Shown here one piece after another: positions 1 to 8,538 of a DNA stretch of 64,000 bases (position 1 is the first letter of the stretch; the number at the start of each line of letters is the position of its first letter). Where the stretch lies: contig NZ_JALCLM010000001.1 of NCBI RefSeq assembly GCF_022647885.1, positions 806,001 to 870,000 of the forward strand. The letters run 5' to 3'. The position numbers were made by a program, and so were the translations under genes. This DNA is from Bifidobacterium sp. Its GTDB lineage: Bacteria > Actinomycetota > Actinomycetes > Actinomycetales > Bifidobacteriaceae. Under the pieces are notes generated by a model. The model was given only the letters and a program-made list of their open reading frames with translations. It was not told the origin of the DNA and did not search any database.

Positions 1-282
1 TTCGTTAAGGGCGATTACGTCCAGGCCGCAAAAACGCTGCGTGACTTCAACAAGGCAAACAAACAGCTCGTCGTCAAGGGCGGTTTCGCAGATGGAACCA
101 TCTATGACGCTGAGGGTGTAACCAAGCTTGCGGATCTTGAATCCCGCGAGGTTCTGCTTTCCAAGATGGCTGGCGCGCTCAAGGGCACGATGGCCAAAGC
201 CGCATTCGCATTCGTCGCACTGCCTACCAAGGCTGTTCGCACAATCGATGCACTGCGCGAGAAGCAAGAGCAGGCTGCCTGA
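1..282 (+). CDS. rplJ: 50S ribosomal protein L10, C-terminal part
   Basis: The window opens inside this gene: frame 1 is open from the first base and stops at the TGA at 280-282. The 93 visible residues end in ALREKQEQAA and contain the helical C-terminal half that in L10 carries the binding sites for L7/L12 dimers at the base of the ribosomal stalk. Identity rests on this C-terminal sequence (SKMAGALKGTMAKAAFAF) and on rplL directly downstream, the universal rplJ-rplL order. The start, promoter and any L10 autoregulatory leader lie outside the window. Partial only because of the window edge; no sign of damage. Confidence 0.93.
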   Translation, partial: FVKGDYVQAAKTLRDFNKANKQLVVKGGFADGTIYDAEGVTKLADLESREVLLSKMAGALKGTMAKAAFAFVALPTKAVRTIDALREKQEQAA

Positions 283-392
283 TAATTCCCACGGTGTATG
301 CCGTAGGTTTGGCCGTCTCGCTGGTAACGACAATAAGATGTGGCGATTACACACCGCAAGGTGAGTAATCGTATGAATGAAAGGAAGCCATA

Positions 393-773
393 ATGGCTAA
401 GCTCTCTGCTGATGAACTCCTTGATGCGTTCAAGGAAATGACCCTGGTTGAGCTCTCTGACTTCGTCAAGAAGTTTGAGGACGAATTTGACGTCGAAGCT
501 GCTGCTCCTGTAGCTGCTGTCGCCGCTGCTCCTGGCGCTGCTGCTGCCGTTGAAGAAGAGAAGGATGAGTTCGATGTCATCCTGTCTTCCGTCGGTGACA
601 AGAAGATCCAGGTAATCAAGGCCGTCCGCGCCCTGACCAACCTCGGTCTTGCTGAGGCCAAGGGTCTCGTTGATGCAGCTCCTAAGGCTGTTCTTGAGAA
701 GGCCAAGAAGGAAGATGCCGACAAGGCTAAGGCTGCTCTCGAAGAAGCCGGCGCAACTGTCGAACTCAAGTAG
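393..773 (+). CDS. rplL: 50S ribosomal protein L7/L12
   Basis: The product is the stalk protein that recruits and stimulates translational GTPases. It has 126 residues, the normal length. An N-terminal dimerisation helix (about 1-35) is followed by the Ala/Pro-rich hinge ([17 protein letters not shown]) and the globular C-terminal domain with the conserved [13 protein letters not shown] segment. ATG is preceded by GAAAGGAAG. It lies 110 bp after rplJ, with which it is presumably co-transcribed, and is followed by a clear hairpin terminator. The high content of preferred codons fits a very highly expressed gene. Confidence 0.98.
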   Translation: MAKLSADELLDAFKEMTLVELSDFVKKFEDEFDVEAAAPVAAVAAAPGAAAAVEEEKDEFDVILSSVGDKKIQVIKAVRALTNLGLAEAKGLVDAAPKAVLEKAKKEDADKAKAALEEAGATVELK

Positions 774-787
774 TTTCAACTACTCTA

Positions 788-840
788 AACCCCGCATATA
801 CTCACTCTTCCTTGCGAATGGTGAATGTATGCGGGGTTTT
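788..840 (+). terminator. Terminator of the rplJ-rplL operon
   Basis: CCCCGCATA..CTCAC and GTGAATGTATGCGGGG form a long imperfect hairpin just after the rplL stop, followed by TTTT. This is a normal intrinsic terminator shape. Confidence 0.85.
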
Positions 841-895
841 GGCATTCATATGCACAGTTTGAGAGCTGACGATGTCAATATATGTCGATGTTTGT

Positions 896-1010
896 CGTTT
901 GTGTAGGGATTCTTCACGAGATCATGGTGTATCTGATTTGTAGAATGGCGGAATCATGCCGTTCTTGCCGCTGAGAGATGCAGTATCACCAGACAAATCC
1001 CTACACAAAT
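896..1010. repeat. F1 dispersed palindromic element, copy 1
   Basis: A 115-bp element with ends CGTTTGTGTAGGGATT and AAATCCCTACACAAAT (terminal inverted repeats of about 15 bp). The core AATGGCGGAAT lies at 944-954, slightly left of centre. The interior is otherwise unlike that of the other copies (20584-20698, 36656-36759, 43343-43444). It occupies the gap between rplL and the FHA gene. The rest of that gap (1011-1231) shows nothing recognisable except the leader of the next gene. Confidence 0.85.
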
Positions 1011-1231
1011 GCAACTTAGGTATGTTTTCAGTCTCGAAATCCTTCAAATTTGCCATACAGCAGCTATTTCACGGCTAGCGAAGCCGTTCTCAGCGGTAAT
1101 ACGGTGAAACTAGGGTCAAGAATTCAATGATTATGGGAGAATGCCGCCCATATCCCTCACAATCAAGAGTTTTCATGACACAATGACAGGTAGTGTGGAG
1201 TCTTGGACATCTTTCAGGGAGGACGACAGCA

Positions 1232-2809
1232 GTGAGTGGTGAGCAGCGACCGTCGCAGCAATGGATCGTCAAAGTCAGCGGTGCCGAGGAAATCCGTGTA
1301 TCGCCTGGCCAGAGTATTGAAATCGGTAGAAAGCCGATGCGCCCCATTGCGGCAGATAATGTTCGACGTCTGGATGTTCCAGATAATAGTAAATCGATGT
1401 CAAAACGTCATGCCCTGTTTCAGGTGACGGTTTCAGGCTCGGCAACACTTCGTGACTTAGGATCCACGAATGGTTCCTATATCATTCGTAACGACGGTGG
1501 ACTCATTCGTGTTCCAGTAGACACAGACTTTTTGCTGCCGCGCTCACCTATGCGATTCCAATTTGGTGATGTCCCGGTCGATTTTGTCAAAGTCGATGTG
1601 ACGGTTGAGCAACGCCCACCTGTAGACGTTTCTGATCTCTTTACCTATGCCACATCTGACGTGGTCCAAGAACCGGACGCAGCTGATATGTCTGTTGATG
1701 ACATTCTCGATCTGCGTGCTGGTGAACCGACAAGTGCTTTTGACGCTAGTAGTGTGCGTAGCAGAATTCATGCACTGCATGATCAGGCACTTCGGGACCA
1801 GCGAGACTATGGCAATAGCGATAGTGATGCTTCTCTTCCCGATAACAGCATTCAAACCGGCCTCAACACGCCACAAGAGGGAGCCATTCAATTCCCGAGT
1901 AGCGAGGCAAGTAATACCCAGACGTCAGGCACTGGTGACGAAGGTGAGAGCACCAGAGTTATTAGTCTTTCTCCCAAAGATGCTCAACGTGCTCTCTCCA
2001 CAGCAGTAGAAACTCCACAGGCAGAACAAGAGCAGCAAACGGAAGATGAATCTGACAAAAGCAGTCAGGTTGAAACAACGGATCACTCATCGGAAGCTCA
2101 GAAATCTGAAGATACCGAGCATCCGGCTGAAGATGTCGAAGCTGACGGACATGTTGATGATGCCAACAATCGCGACAATGCAGTGGAAGCACAGCACGCG
2201 ATTCCTTCGGACGATGCCAACACCACTGCTAGCCAAGAACCTTCTGCAGCTGAAGAACAGACTGCTGAGCCGACTCAGCAGCGTGATCTCTTTGCGGATG
2301 CACTTGATGATGTGTTCGCAGGTGAAGGTGCCACTAGTGGAGAGAGTGAAACAACACCGGATGACGCTGCACAAGTAGCCGGTACTCCTGCTAATACAGT
2401 GCACTTTCAACCATTGGCAGCAGCTCAGCTATCGTCGCAAGAGCAGCTTCGACAGCAGGAGGCATACGAACACTCCGATGCAAGTCAGTACGATAACGGT
2501 GCTGCACAATCTCCAGCTATTTTTGAGCCAGGATCAGTTTTTGAGCGCGTCTCTCAAGGTGGATTCGAGCCACCCCAGCCTCTGGTTGAGGTTGAGGGAA
2601 TGACTTCTGATGATGCGCGAAACAGCAGGGACTTTGCTGAACAGTTTGAAATGGCGAAGCATCCTGAACTGCTCCCGTTCCTTGCCATGAATGTGGCGTT
2701 ATATGACGATTTGTATGCCTGGCTTGCAGCACAAGGCAATCAAGATGTGGATACCGCTCTGTCCAAGAACAAGGGATATCAGGAGTATCTGGCGGCGACA
2801 CGGAAGTGA
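1232..2809 (+). CDS. FHA-domain protein with C-terminal leucine-rich-variant-like segment
   Basis: A 525-residue protein. I place the start at the GTG at 1232 because AGGGAGG lies about 9 bp upstream; an in-frame GTG at 1193 lacks such a site. Residues about 27-115 form a forkhead-associated domain (IEIGRK, SKRHA, LRDLGSTNGSY), which binds phosphothreonine peptides. Residues about 150-460 are long, acidic, Gln/Ser/Glu-rich and probably disordered. The last about 55 residues (HPELLPFLAMNVALYDDLYAWLA) resemble the leucine-rich-repeat-variant segments common in bifidobacterial proteins. No transmembrane segment is seen. The next gene starts 7 bp downstream, so the two are surely one operon. Function is inferred only: a phospho-dependent scaffold, perhaps downstream of a Ser/Thr kinase. 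Confidence 0.85.
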   Translation: MSGEQRPSQQWIVKVSGAEEIRVSPGQSIEIGRKPMRPIAADNVRRLDVPDNSKSMSKRHALFQVTVSGSATLRDLGSTNGSYIIRNDGGLIRVPVDTDFLLPRSPMRFQFGDVPVDFVKVDVTVEQRPPVDVSDLFTYATSDVVQEPDAADMSVDDILDLRAGEPTSAFDASSVRSRIHALHDQALRDQRDYGNSDSDASLPDNSIQTGLNTPQEGAIQFPSSEASNTQTSGTGDEGESTRVISLSPKDAQRALSTAVETPQAEQEQQTEDESDKSSQVETTDHSSEAQKSEDTEHPAEDVEADGHVDDANNRDNAVEAQHAIPSDDANTTASQEPSAAEEQTAEPTQQRDLFADALDDVFAGEGATSGESETTPDDAAQVAGTPANTVHFQPLAAAQLSSQEQLRQQEAYEHSDASQYDNGAAQSPAIFEPGSVFERVSQGGFEPPQPLVEVEGMTSDDARNSRDFAEQFEMAKHPELLPFLAMNVALYDDLYAWLAAQGNQDVDTALSKNKGYQEYLAATRK

Positions 2810-2816
2810 GAAATGA

Positions 2817-5800
2817 ATGAGTGAATCACCAAGTACCTCAGACACAGAAACAACAAGCATGCCAGAACAAGAGCAACTATCTCTCGATCGCATCCGCAAA
2901 TGGCGCCGCACATACCAGTCCGGAGTGGGCCCAACACCATTAGAAGATATTGCGCAGCTTTCAGCCAACCTGGATTTAACGCATGCGCATCCCTCTGGTA
3001 TCGCTCAGCTTTTCGCTAGCGGACAGGTCCATCTTGATGGGCTGTTCCGTGACAACGGCATGCTGAGAGCGGCGAACCGTCGTCTGGAACGAGTACTTGA
3101 TGACAGAGCTACAAAGGAAAGAATTAGTGGCTGTGCTGAACTTTCGCTCATCATTGGCGTAGCTGCATGGCATGGCAACTCGATGCCGGTATTGCTATAC
3201 CCCGTCACCATCGAGAGAAATGCCTCGTCCTTCTCGAAATCGTTGATTCGCTTCACAGGCAAGGTCAATATCAACAGTGCCTTAGTATCTGCTCTACGGG
3301 AGCGTGGGGTTGATATTGACGCTAAAGCACTCTTCGATACCTCCCATTACGAGGGTGGCACCCCCGAGACTTCGGCGTTGTTTAGCGTTATTACCTCACA
3401 GGCTGAGCGTGTCATTAGCGATTTTACGATTGACCGTAAGGTTATTCTCGGTTGTTTTGTGGAGCCCTCAGCACTGTTGATGGGTGAGAGTTTGCAAATC
3501 ATTGACGATCTTGAGGAGGGCCCGCTCGGCAATCCGGTGTTGGATGCTTTAACAGGTGAGAGCTCAGCTGTTGAGGAGCTTAAACATCAGGAGGTACCAG
3601 ATTTTAGCCCATTCGATGCAGATCCTCATGCTGAATTTGATATTGGTGATGTAGATAATTCTGTGAGGTATGCTGCACAGCTTGCGGCAGCCGGAAAATC
3701 AGTCTTTGTAGACGAGCCGACCGGCAAATCTAGTGCACAGCATGCGGCAGCAATAGCTTCTCGTTGCGTAATGAATGGCAGAAGCGTGCTGTATGTTCCA
3801 TGCGTCGCTGATCAGAAAAAACGATTCGCTCAAGAGTTGCGAAGCAGTGAAATGAACAACCTGATGTTGGATATCACTGAGGGCAACACCAATAAGGAAA
3901 TTGATCGTCAACTGATTAATGCTGTCGGTTTCCAAGCAGGGAGCGCATCAGCACATTTTGATCAGCTTGCGGATGAGCTTGTTGGCGTGCGTTCTAGGCT
4001 CACTAGATATTTAGGTGATTTACATGGCATTAGTGAGCAGTGGGGCGTCAGCGCATATCAGACAATACAGAACCTAGCGAATATCGCTGCGCTGCCCACA
4101 CATCCAGCTACACACGTGCGGTTGAGCCCCCAGACAACGCGTTCACTGGTCTCTACCATGAAGCAATGGTGCACAAAACTCGAGCGTGCTGCTGAACTTG
4201 GAGAATTTACTATTGGCCCGGATGATACAGCTTGGTATCATGCATCACTCTTCACCGAAGATGAGGCGGTAAGCGCCTATGAACGTGTGGTGAGGATGCT
4301 CGAAAATCTGTTACCAGCAACCCGTGATCAGGTCGCTGCAACAGTCAATACTTGTGGTTTCCCTGTTCCTGCCACGGCACAAGATTGGAGCCGTCAGGTT
4401 GTGGTGCTGAAGAATCTTCGGCGCGTCCTTGACGTTTTCCAGCCTGAGATTTTTGAACGTGATGTGGCTGCAATGATTGAAGCTTCGAAGTCGAAAGCTA
4501 AGCGCAAGACTGAGGGTACTTCCATGGGATTCTGGGAGCGTCGCCGTCACGTTAAAGAAGCAAAGAGTTTACTCCGAGCAGGTGCACAGGTTGAGAACTT
4601 GCACGATGCTCTGGTAGTTGTTGCCAAGCAGTCAGCTCAGTGGCGAACCTTGGTTCCACACGGTGGTTGGCCGGTGCTTCCCAATCGGCTCGATGACATT
4701 ATTGAGACAGAAGAAGCTGTTTCGAGGGATATGACAGCCTTGAATGTGGTGCTGTCTTCAACTCCCGAAGGTGGCGACTTAGAATCTATCGGTCTTAACG
4801 ATGTTGAAAATCGACTCAGAAGTTTATTCGAGGATCATCTGGCTCTAGAGTCGCTTCCAGAACGCAGCGCTCTAGAACGTGATTTCCAAACGATGGGTTT
4901 GAGCGAACTCGTTGAAGACTTGCACGCTAGGAAGGTTCAACGTGAGGGTGTAGCAGCCGAATTGCAGTTAGCATGGTGGACTACAGTCTTTGAAGATATT
5001 GTGCGTTCCTCGGCAATTATTTCTAATCAGGATGGTTCAGCCCTTTCCAATGCGGCAGAACGTTTTAACCAGGTTGATACTGAACATGTGCGTAGCATTG
5101 GTGCGATGGTAGCGCAGGAATCCACGCGCAGACTATCCGAGCAGCTCTTTGCAAGAACTCAGGAAGCCAATCAGCTTCACACACTGCTAGCCGGCAAGCA
5201 TAAGCTCTCTTTGAGCAAGCTCCGTCAATCCCATCCCACGCTTTTTGCGGCAGCAAAACCGATTATGATTGCCACTCCGGCAACGCTTGCAGCTCTGACT
5301 GAGCCTGAGATGCTGACCGATGTGGCGATTATCGATGCAGCGGCACATGTGCCATCCATAGAGCTGCTGAGTATCCTGAGCCGTGTAAGGCAAGTGGTGA
5401 TTATTGCACACGGTCCGACGGTGACCTCCGAAGGATTGCGCGCCTTGATGAATATGTTGGTACGCGTTCCAGTGAAGACGCGACCAGATCGACGTGCTCC
5501 GCAACTGAGCCAATTCCTGCAACAGCATGGTTATGGTGAGATTGACTCTGATCCCGCCTGTGAGAATGTACGAGGTACCGTAAGCTACACGCTGGTCAAG
5601 GGGAGTGGTGTGCCGGTCATGTCATCCGGTCTTGTTGAATCCAGTCAACAAGAAATCGACAAGGTTGTGGAGATGCTCAGGCATCGGGCCAACAGTTTCA
5701 CCATTGTTCCGGCATCGTACGTGTTGTGTGTAGTTACCTTGTCTCCGGCGCATCGCACCAGATTGGGTGCTGAGCTCAAATCAAACGCAGCAAGAGACAA

Positions 5801-6473
5801 AGCATTTGGCGCGTTTCTCAGACATGTGCGAATCATCGGTATCGATGAAGTTGCTGGTGCTCAAGCAAGCGATGTCATTCTGTCGCTAGGTTTCGCCAAG
5901 ACGCTACATGGCCGCTTATTGCAACAGTTCGGTGAGTTGGAAGGTCAAGGGGGTCAGGGAATGTTGCTGGATGCTTTGGCTCTGGCAAACAGAAACCTTG
6001 ATATCGTCAGCGCTTTCTCCTCGCAGGATCTTGAGGATGACCGCATTCATCAGTCAGGCCCACAGCTCTTAAAGATCCTGCTGGCATGGGCAGAGCAGCT
6101 CGATAAGAGCGCCGATGATGTACTTCCTGCAGGGCACGATTCAGGGTCAGATATTTTGCTCAGTGACCTCGCAGAACGTATTAAGGCACGCGGATTAGAG
6201 GTTGCAGTTGACTTTGGCAGAGAGCAGGGACCGAGAATTCCGCTCGTTGTCGGTATCAAAGGCAAGGCTTTCGGCTTGGCAGTGCTTACGGATAACGCTG
6301 ACTTCATGAGCGTGCAGTCAACACGAGCACGACATCGTTTCTTGACAGAAGATTTGCAGATGCTTGGTTGGTCGGTTATCACGGTGTGGAGTGTTGCTGC
6401 ATTCGTAAACCCCGAAAAAGAAGTCGATCGTATCGTTGCTCAATTGGCTCAGATGTATGGGGACTCGCAATGA
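2817..6473 (+). CDS. Large helicase-like protein with degenerate ATPase motifs and C-terminal nuclease-like domain
   Basis: A 1218-residue protein resembling the large superfamily-1 helicase/nuclease-like proteins of actinobacteria. The place where a Walker A motif is expected (about residues 298-310) reads VDEPTGKSSAQH, which keeps GKS but lacks the usual G-x4-GKT/S spacing. The Walker B-like strand at about 835-850 reads VAIIDAAAHVPSIELL, where active helicases have DEA(S/Q)-V-P. The middle is mostly helical. The last about 110 residues (VAVDFGREQG..IPLVVGIKGKAFGLAVLTD) look like the restriction-endonuclease-like domain that ends many of these proteins. It sits between an FHA protein and a 69-residue protein that overlaps its stop by 3 bp. 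I infer that ATPase activity is weak or lost; the family assignment is moderate. Confidence 0.7.
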   Translation: MSESPSTSDTETTSMPEQEQLSLDRIRKWRRTYQSGVGPTPLEDIAQLSANLDLTHAHPSGIAQLFASGQVHLDGLFRDNGMLRAANRRLERVLDDRATKERISGCAELSLIIGVAAWHGNSMPVLLYPVTIERNASSFSKSLIRFTGKVNINSALVSALRERGVDIDAKALFDTSHYEGGTPETSALFSVITSQAERVISDFTIDRKVILGCFVEPSALLMGESLQIIDDLEEGPLGNPVLDALTGESSAVEELKHQEVPDFSPFDADPHAEFDIGDVDNSVRYAAQLAAAGKSVFVDEPTGKSSAQHAAAIASRCVMNGRSVLYVPCVADQKKRFAQELRSSEMNNLMLDITEGNTNKEIDRQLINAVGFQAGSASAHFDQLADELVGVRSRLTRYLGDLHGISEQWGVSAYQTIQNLANIAALPTHPATHVRLSPQTTRSLVSTMKQWCTKLERAAELGEFTIGPDDTAWYHASLFTEDEAVSAYERVVRMLENLLPATRDQVAATVNTCGFPVPATAQDWSRQVVVLKNLRRVLDVFQPEIFERDVAAMIEASKSKAKRKTEGTSMGFWERRRHVKEAKSLLRAGAQVENLHDALVVVAKQSAQWRTLVPHGGWPVLPNRLDDIIETEEAVSRDMTALNVVLSSTPEGGDLESIGLNDVENRLRSLFEDHLALESLPERSALERDFQTMGLSELVEDLHARKVQREGVAAELQLAWWTTVFEDIVRSSAIISNQDGSALSNAAERFNQVDTEHVRSIGAMVAQESTRRLSEQLFARTQEANQLHTLLAGKHKLSLSKLRQSHPTLFAAAKPIMIATPATLAALTEPEMLTDVAIIDAAAHVPSIELLSILSRVRQVVIIAHGPTVTSEGLRALMNMLVRVPVKTRPDRRAPQLSQFLQQHGYGEIDSDPACENVRGTVSYTLVKGSGVPVMSSGLVESSQQEIDKVVEMLRHRANSFTIVPASYVLCVVTLSPAHRTRLGAELKSNAARDKAFGAFLRHVRIIGIDEVAGAQASDVILSLGFAKTLHGRLLQQFGELEGQGGQGMLLDALALANRNLDIVSAFSSQDLEDDRIHQSGPQLLKILLAWAEQLDKSADDVLPAGHDSGSDILLSDLAERIKARGLEVAVDFGREQGPRIPLVVGIKGKAFGLAVLTDNADFMSVQSTRARHRFLTEDLQMLGWSVITVWSVAAFVNPEKEVDRIVAQLAQMYGDSQ

Positions 6474-6679
6474 GCAAAGATTACGAATCCGAACCAGCGC
6501 CTAAACGTCGTATACATCATCGTGTTGTTCGTAAAGGGACTGAGCGTTTCGATGCCGATGGCGTAAAGGAAGAAGCTGCCGATATGACAACAAAAAGCGC
6601 CCAAGATGCGGATGACGATCAACGCATCTTGGGCGAGCTGCCCCCACATTGGGGTGTTTTTAGTGCTGAGAAGGAGTAA
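6470..6679 (+). CDS. Small charged protein of the FHA/helicase-like operon
   Basis: A 69-residue protein whose ATG overlaps the preceding stop (ATGA), a sign of translational coupling. It has a basic N-terminal half (PKRRIHHRVVRKGTERF), an acidic middle (DADDDQR) and the end LGELPPHWGVFSAEKE. No known domain is recognised. Its last 20 bp overlap the 3' end of the convergent mscL. Two terminator hairpins lie inside its coding sequence, so its 3' half is constrained at both RNA and protein level. The tight coupling suggests it works with the two upstream genes; function unknown. Confidence 0.65.
   Translation: MSKDYESEPAPKRRIHHRVVRKGTERFDADGVKEEAADMTTKSAQDADDDQRILGELPPHWGVFSAEKE
6592..6635 (-). 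terminator. mscL terminator inside the convergent small gene
   Basis: CGCCCAAGATGCG at 6598-6610 and its exact complement at 6623-6635 form a 13-bp stem. Read on the minus strand it is followed by GCTTTTTG, giving a good intrinsic terminator for mscL that lies within the coding sequence of the opposing gene. Confidence 0.75.
6641..6661 (+). terminator. Terminator of the FHA/helicase-like operon
   Basis: A CCCC..GGGG hairpin followed by TGTTTTT, overlapping the last codons of the 69-residue gene and the stop of mscL. The stem is short, so strength is uncertain. Confidence 0.5.
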
Positions 6680-7205
6680 ATGGCGCCGAATTACCAGGCA
6701 CTGAGTTGCCTGAAGCACCATTGTTTAGTTGGTCGCGAATCTCCTGAAGCAGGATAACTGTCTGCTCTTCAGGGCTTGGTTCGGCTGCGGAATCTTCTTC
6801 TTCGACGCCAGAGGCAGCGCGGGTCATGTCACGCAACTTATTGATTGGCAGAATAATGCAGAAGTACACTGCAGCGGCGATAATCAAGAAGTTAATGAGT
6901 TCTCCGATAATCGCGCCAAATGAGATGGTGGCGTTGTTATAGGAAATCGTCAGAAGCTTTGACATATCGGCTTTTCCAAAAATCATGGCGATTAATGGGC
7001 TGATGAATGATTTCACAATGGATGTGACTACTGCAGTTACCGCTGAGCCCATAACCACGCCGACAGCCATATCAACCATCGACCCGCGGGAAATGAATTT
7101 CTTGAACCCTCCCAAAGGTCCCTTGTCTGTCAGAGCTGAAAGCTGATGAGAGGCGTTGAGCGCTCTATCAGTCATACGATGTGCTGAATTGCTCGATGAA
7201 GCCAT
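6660..7205 (-). CDS. mscL: Large-conductance mechanosensitive channel
   Basis: A 181-residue inner-membrane channel that opens under membrane tension to release solutes during hypo-osmotic shock. An N-terminal extension of about 30 residues precedes the family signature GGFKKFISRGSMVDMAVGVV. TM1 (about 45-70) carries the small-residue lining and TM2 lies at about 100-125 (LINFLIIAAAVYFCII). The C-terminal bundle is long and Pro/Ser/Asn-rich (PSPEEQTVILLQEIRDQL). A GAAGGAGCAAT site precedes the ATG at 7205. It is the last gene of a minus-strand run and collides with the end of the helicase-like operon. Confidence 0.96.
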   Translation of the reverse strand: MASSSNSAHRMTDRALNASHQLSALTDKGPLGGFKKFISRGSMVDMAVGVVMGSAVTAVVTSIVKSFISPLIAMIFGKADMSKLLTISYNNATISFGAIIGELINFLIIAAAVYFCIILPINKLRDMTRAASGVEEEDSAAEPSPEEQTVILLQEIRDQLNNGASGNSVPGNSAPFTPSQH

Positions 7206-7318
7206 TATTGCTCCTTCTACGACGAGATCGCCGTGTTAAAAAATGAATCCCACTTTCTTATTATGGCCGACTGTGCAAATTTTGTGTGTTGAATCGCTCA
7301 AACATGATGAAACTCACG

Positions 7319-8005
7319 TTACTGGATATCTACGGCTAGGATAGGCCCTTCTTGTTGTCGGGCAATGATGGCCAACGCTTCTTGAGGTGACAACACAAAC
7401 TCGACAGCGTTATAGCTCGGATTATCTGTGGAAACCGATGAGAATAAGCCAGAATCCTCCTCGTCTTTGCTGATGTTCAGCACTTGGGCATCTTCACTGA
7501 GAGTGCATAAGCTTGCTTCTTCGCCATGATCTGATTCGGTACAACTCCCAGAAGTGACCAATGTAACGTGGTCGCCAGGATGTAAATCACTGGGGATACT
7601 TGCCAGATTGACTCTGAGTTTTGTGAGCCCATTGGGGGTTTCAACACTCGTGGTGACTGCATTACGATATATCGCCTGCCCTCGAGAAATTTCAGTGCGA
7701 GCAATCAGATTCTCCACCTCGCCAACTGTGGTGAAGGCCTGACGAAACACATCGCTTTGTGGTGCTTGGATGAGTTGGAGAGATGACTGTTTCAGGGCAT
7801 CGCCCTGCTGAATATCACTGCTCGCAACAACCAGTGGACTAGTGTCAGAGGCGATTGAGGAAAGGTACTGCATTAACGTGAAGAGGCTGAGGGATGCCAG
7901 CATAGCGCAAGCCAATCTTCTGGCTTGGTAACGAATGCGACGGTGTTTCAAACTGTCTGTCAGTGGCAAATCATTATGGCGTAGTTGAAAGTTCATCATG
8001 GACAC
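7319..8005 (-). CDS. SAF-domain exported protein (CpaB/FlgA-like)
   Basis: A 228-residue protein with one N-terminal membrane anchor (about 31-50, LACAMLASLSLFTLMQYL), basic residues on its inner side, and the rest outside the membrane. Residues about 57-120 form a SAF domain (VVASSDIQQGDAL, ISRGQAIYRNAV). The remainder resembles CpaB/RcpC proteins of Flp/Tad pilus assembly (GDHVTLVT). No tad genes are visible nearby. The start could be the ATG at 8005 or one of two just downstream. It follows the FmdB gene on the same strand with a 253-bp gap that holds nothing obvious. Pilus involvement is only inferred from family. Confidence 0.75.
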   Translation of the reverse strand: MSMMNFQLRHNDLPLTDSLKHRRIRYQARRLACAMLASLSLFTLMQYLSSIASDTSPLVVASSDIQQGDALKQSSLQLIQAPQSDVFRQAFTTVGEVENLIARTEISRGQAIYRNAVTTSVETPNGLTKLRVNLASIPSDLHPGDHVTLVTSGSCTESDHGEEASLCTLSEDAQVLNISKDEEDSGLFSSVSTDNPSYNAVEFVLSPQEALAIIARQQEGPILAVDIQ

Positions 8006-8258
8006 AGATTGCCGTATTCCATACTCGCCAATGGCCAGTTGAACTAGTTGTGGTCGAATGACTACTTATACACAGGCAAACCAAGCACCAACAGCAGTAA
8101 TGAGAAAGGGCGCACAATAAGGTGTTCAGAGTTAAACCACGCCACACGTGAAATGCCCCGTTACACGATGTTCTATGCACAGTGTTCTCGAAACCGCATG
8201 CTAGTGCACAAGCGAACAGTCTCTAGCAGTTGATGAGGTGAGGAGGAATGTAGGCAAC

Positions 8259-8456
8259 TTACTTCTTTGAACTGCTTGAACCACCATCAGTTCGATAAAA
8301 ACCGTGACCTTTGAACTCGATGGGTACTGCAGAAAACACCTTACGCACTTGCTCCTCGCCACAACGAGGGCATACAGTGATGGGCTGGTCGTCGAATGAC
8401 TGATATTGCGTGAAGTCATACTGGCAGCTTTTGCAACGGTAATGGTAGGTAGGCAC
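8259..8456 (-). CDS. FmdB-family zinc-ribbon protein
   Basis: A 65-residue protein with the FmdB pattern: MPTYHYRCKSCQYDF at the start, then CPRCG, giving two CxxC pairs for one zinc ion, then the conserved VPIEFKGHGFYRTD and a Ser/Lys tail. The family is widespread and was first noted as a putative regulator; its biochemical role is not settled. It lies 82 bp downstream of the folate ligase gene on the same strand, a common actinobacterial neighbourhood. Confidence 0.92.
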   Translation of the reverse strand: MPTYHYRCKSCQYDFTQYQSFDDQPITVCPRCGEEQVRKVFSAVPIEFKGHGFYRTDGGSSSSKK

Positions 8457-8538
8457 CGCTTCTGTCCTTCGTTCAAGTTCAACAATCGTTAGGGGTTGCG
8501 CTCATGGTAAGTGTTGTCCCCAACACCGTATTATTGCA

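Noticed and set aside
102-779. Long open frame on the minus strand across rplL
   Set aside because: It is antisense to a certain, highly expressed gene; codon bias of rplL creates the open frame and the product resembles nothing.
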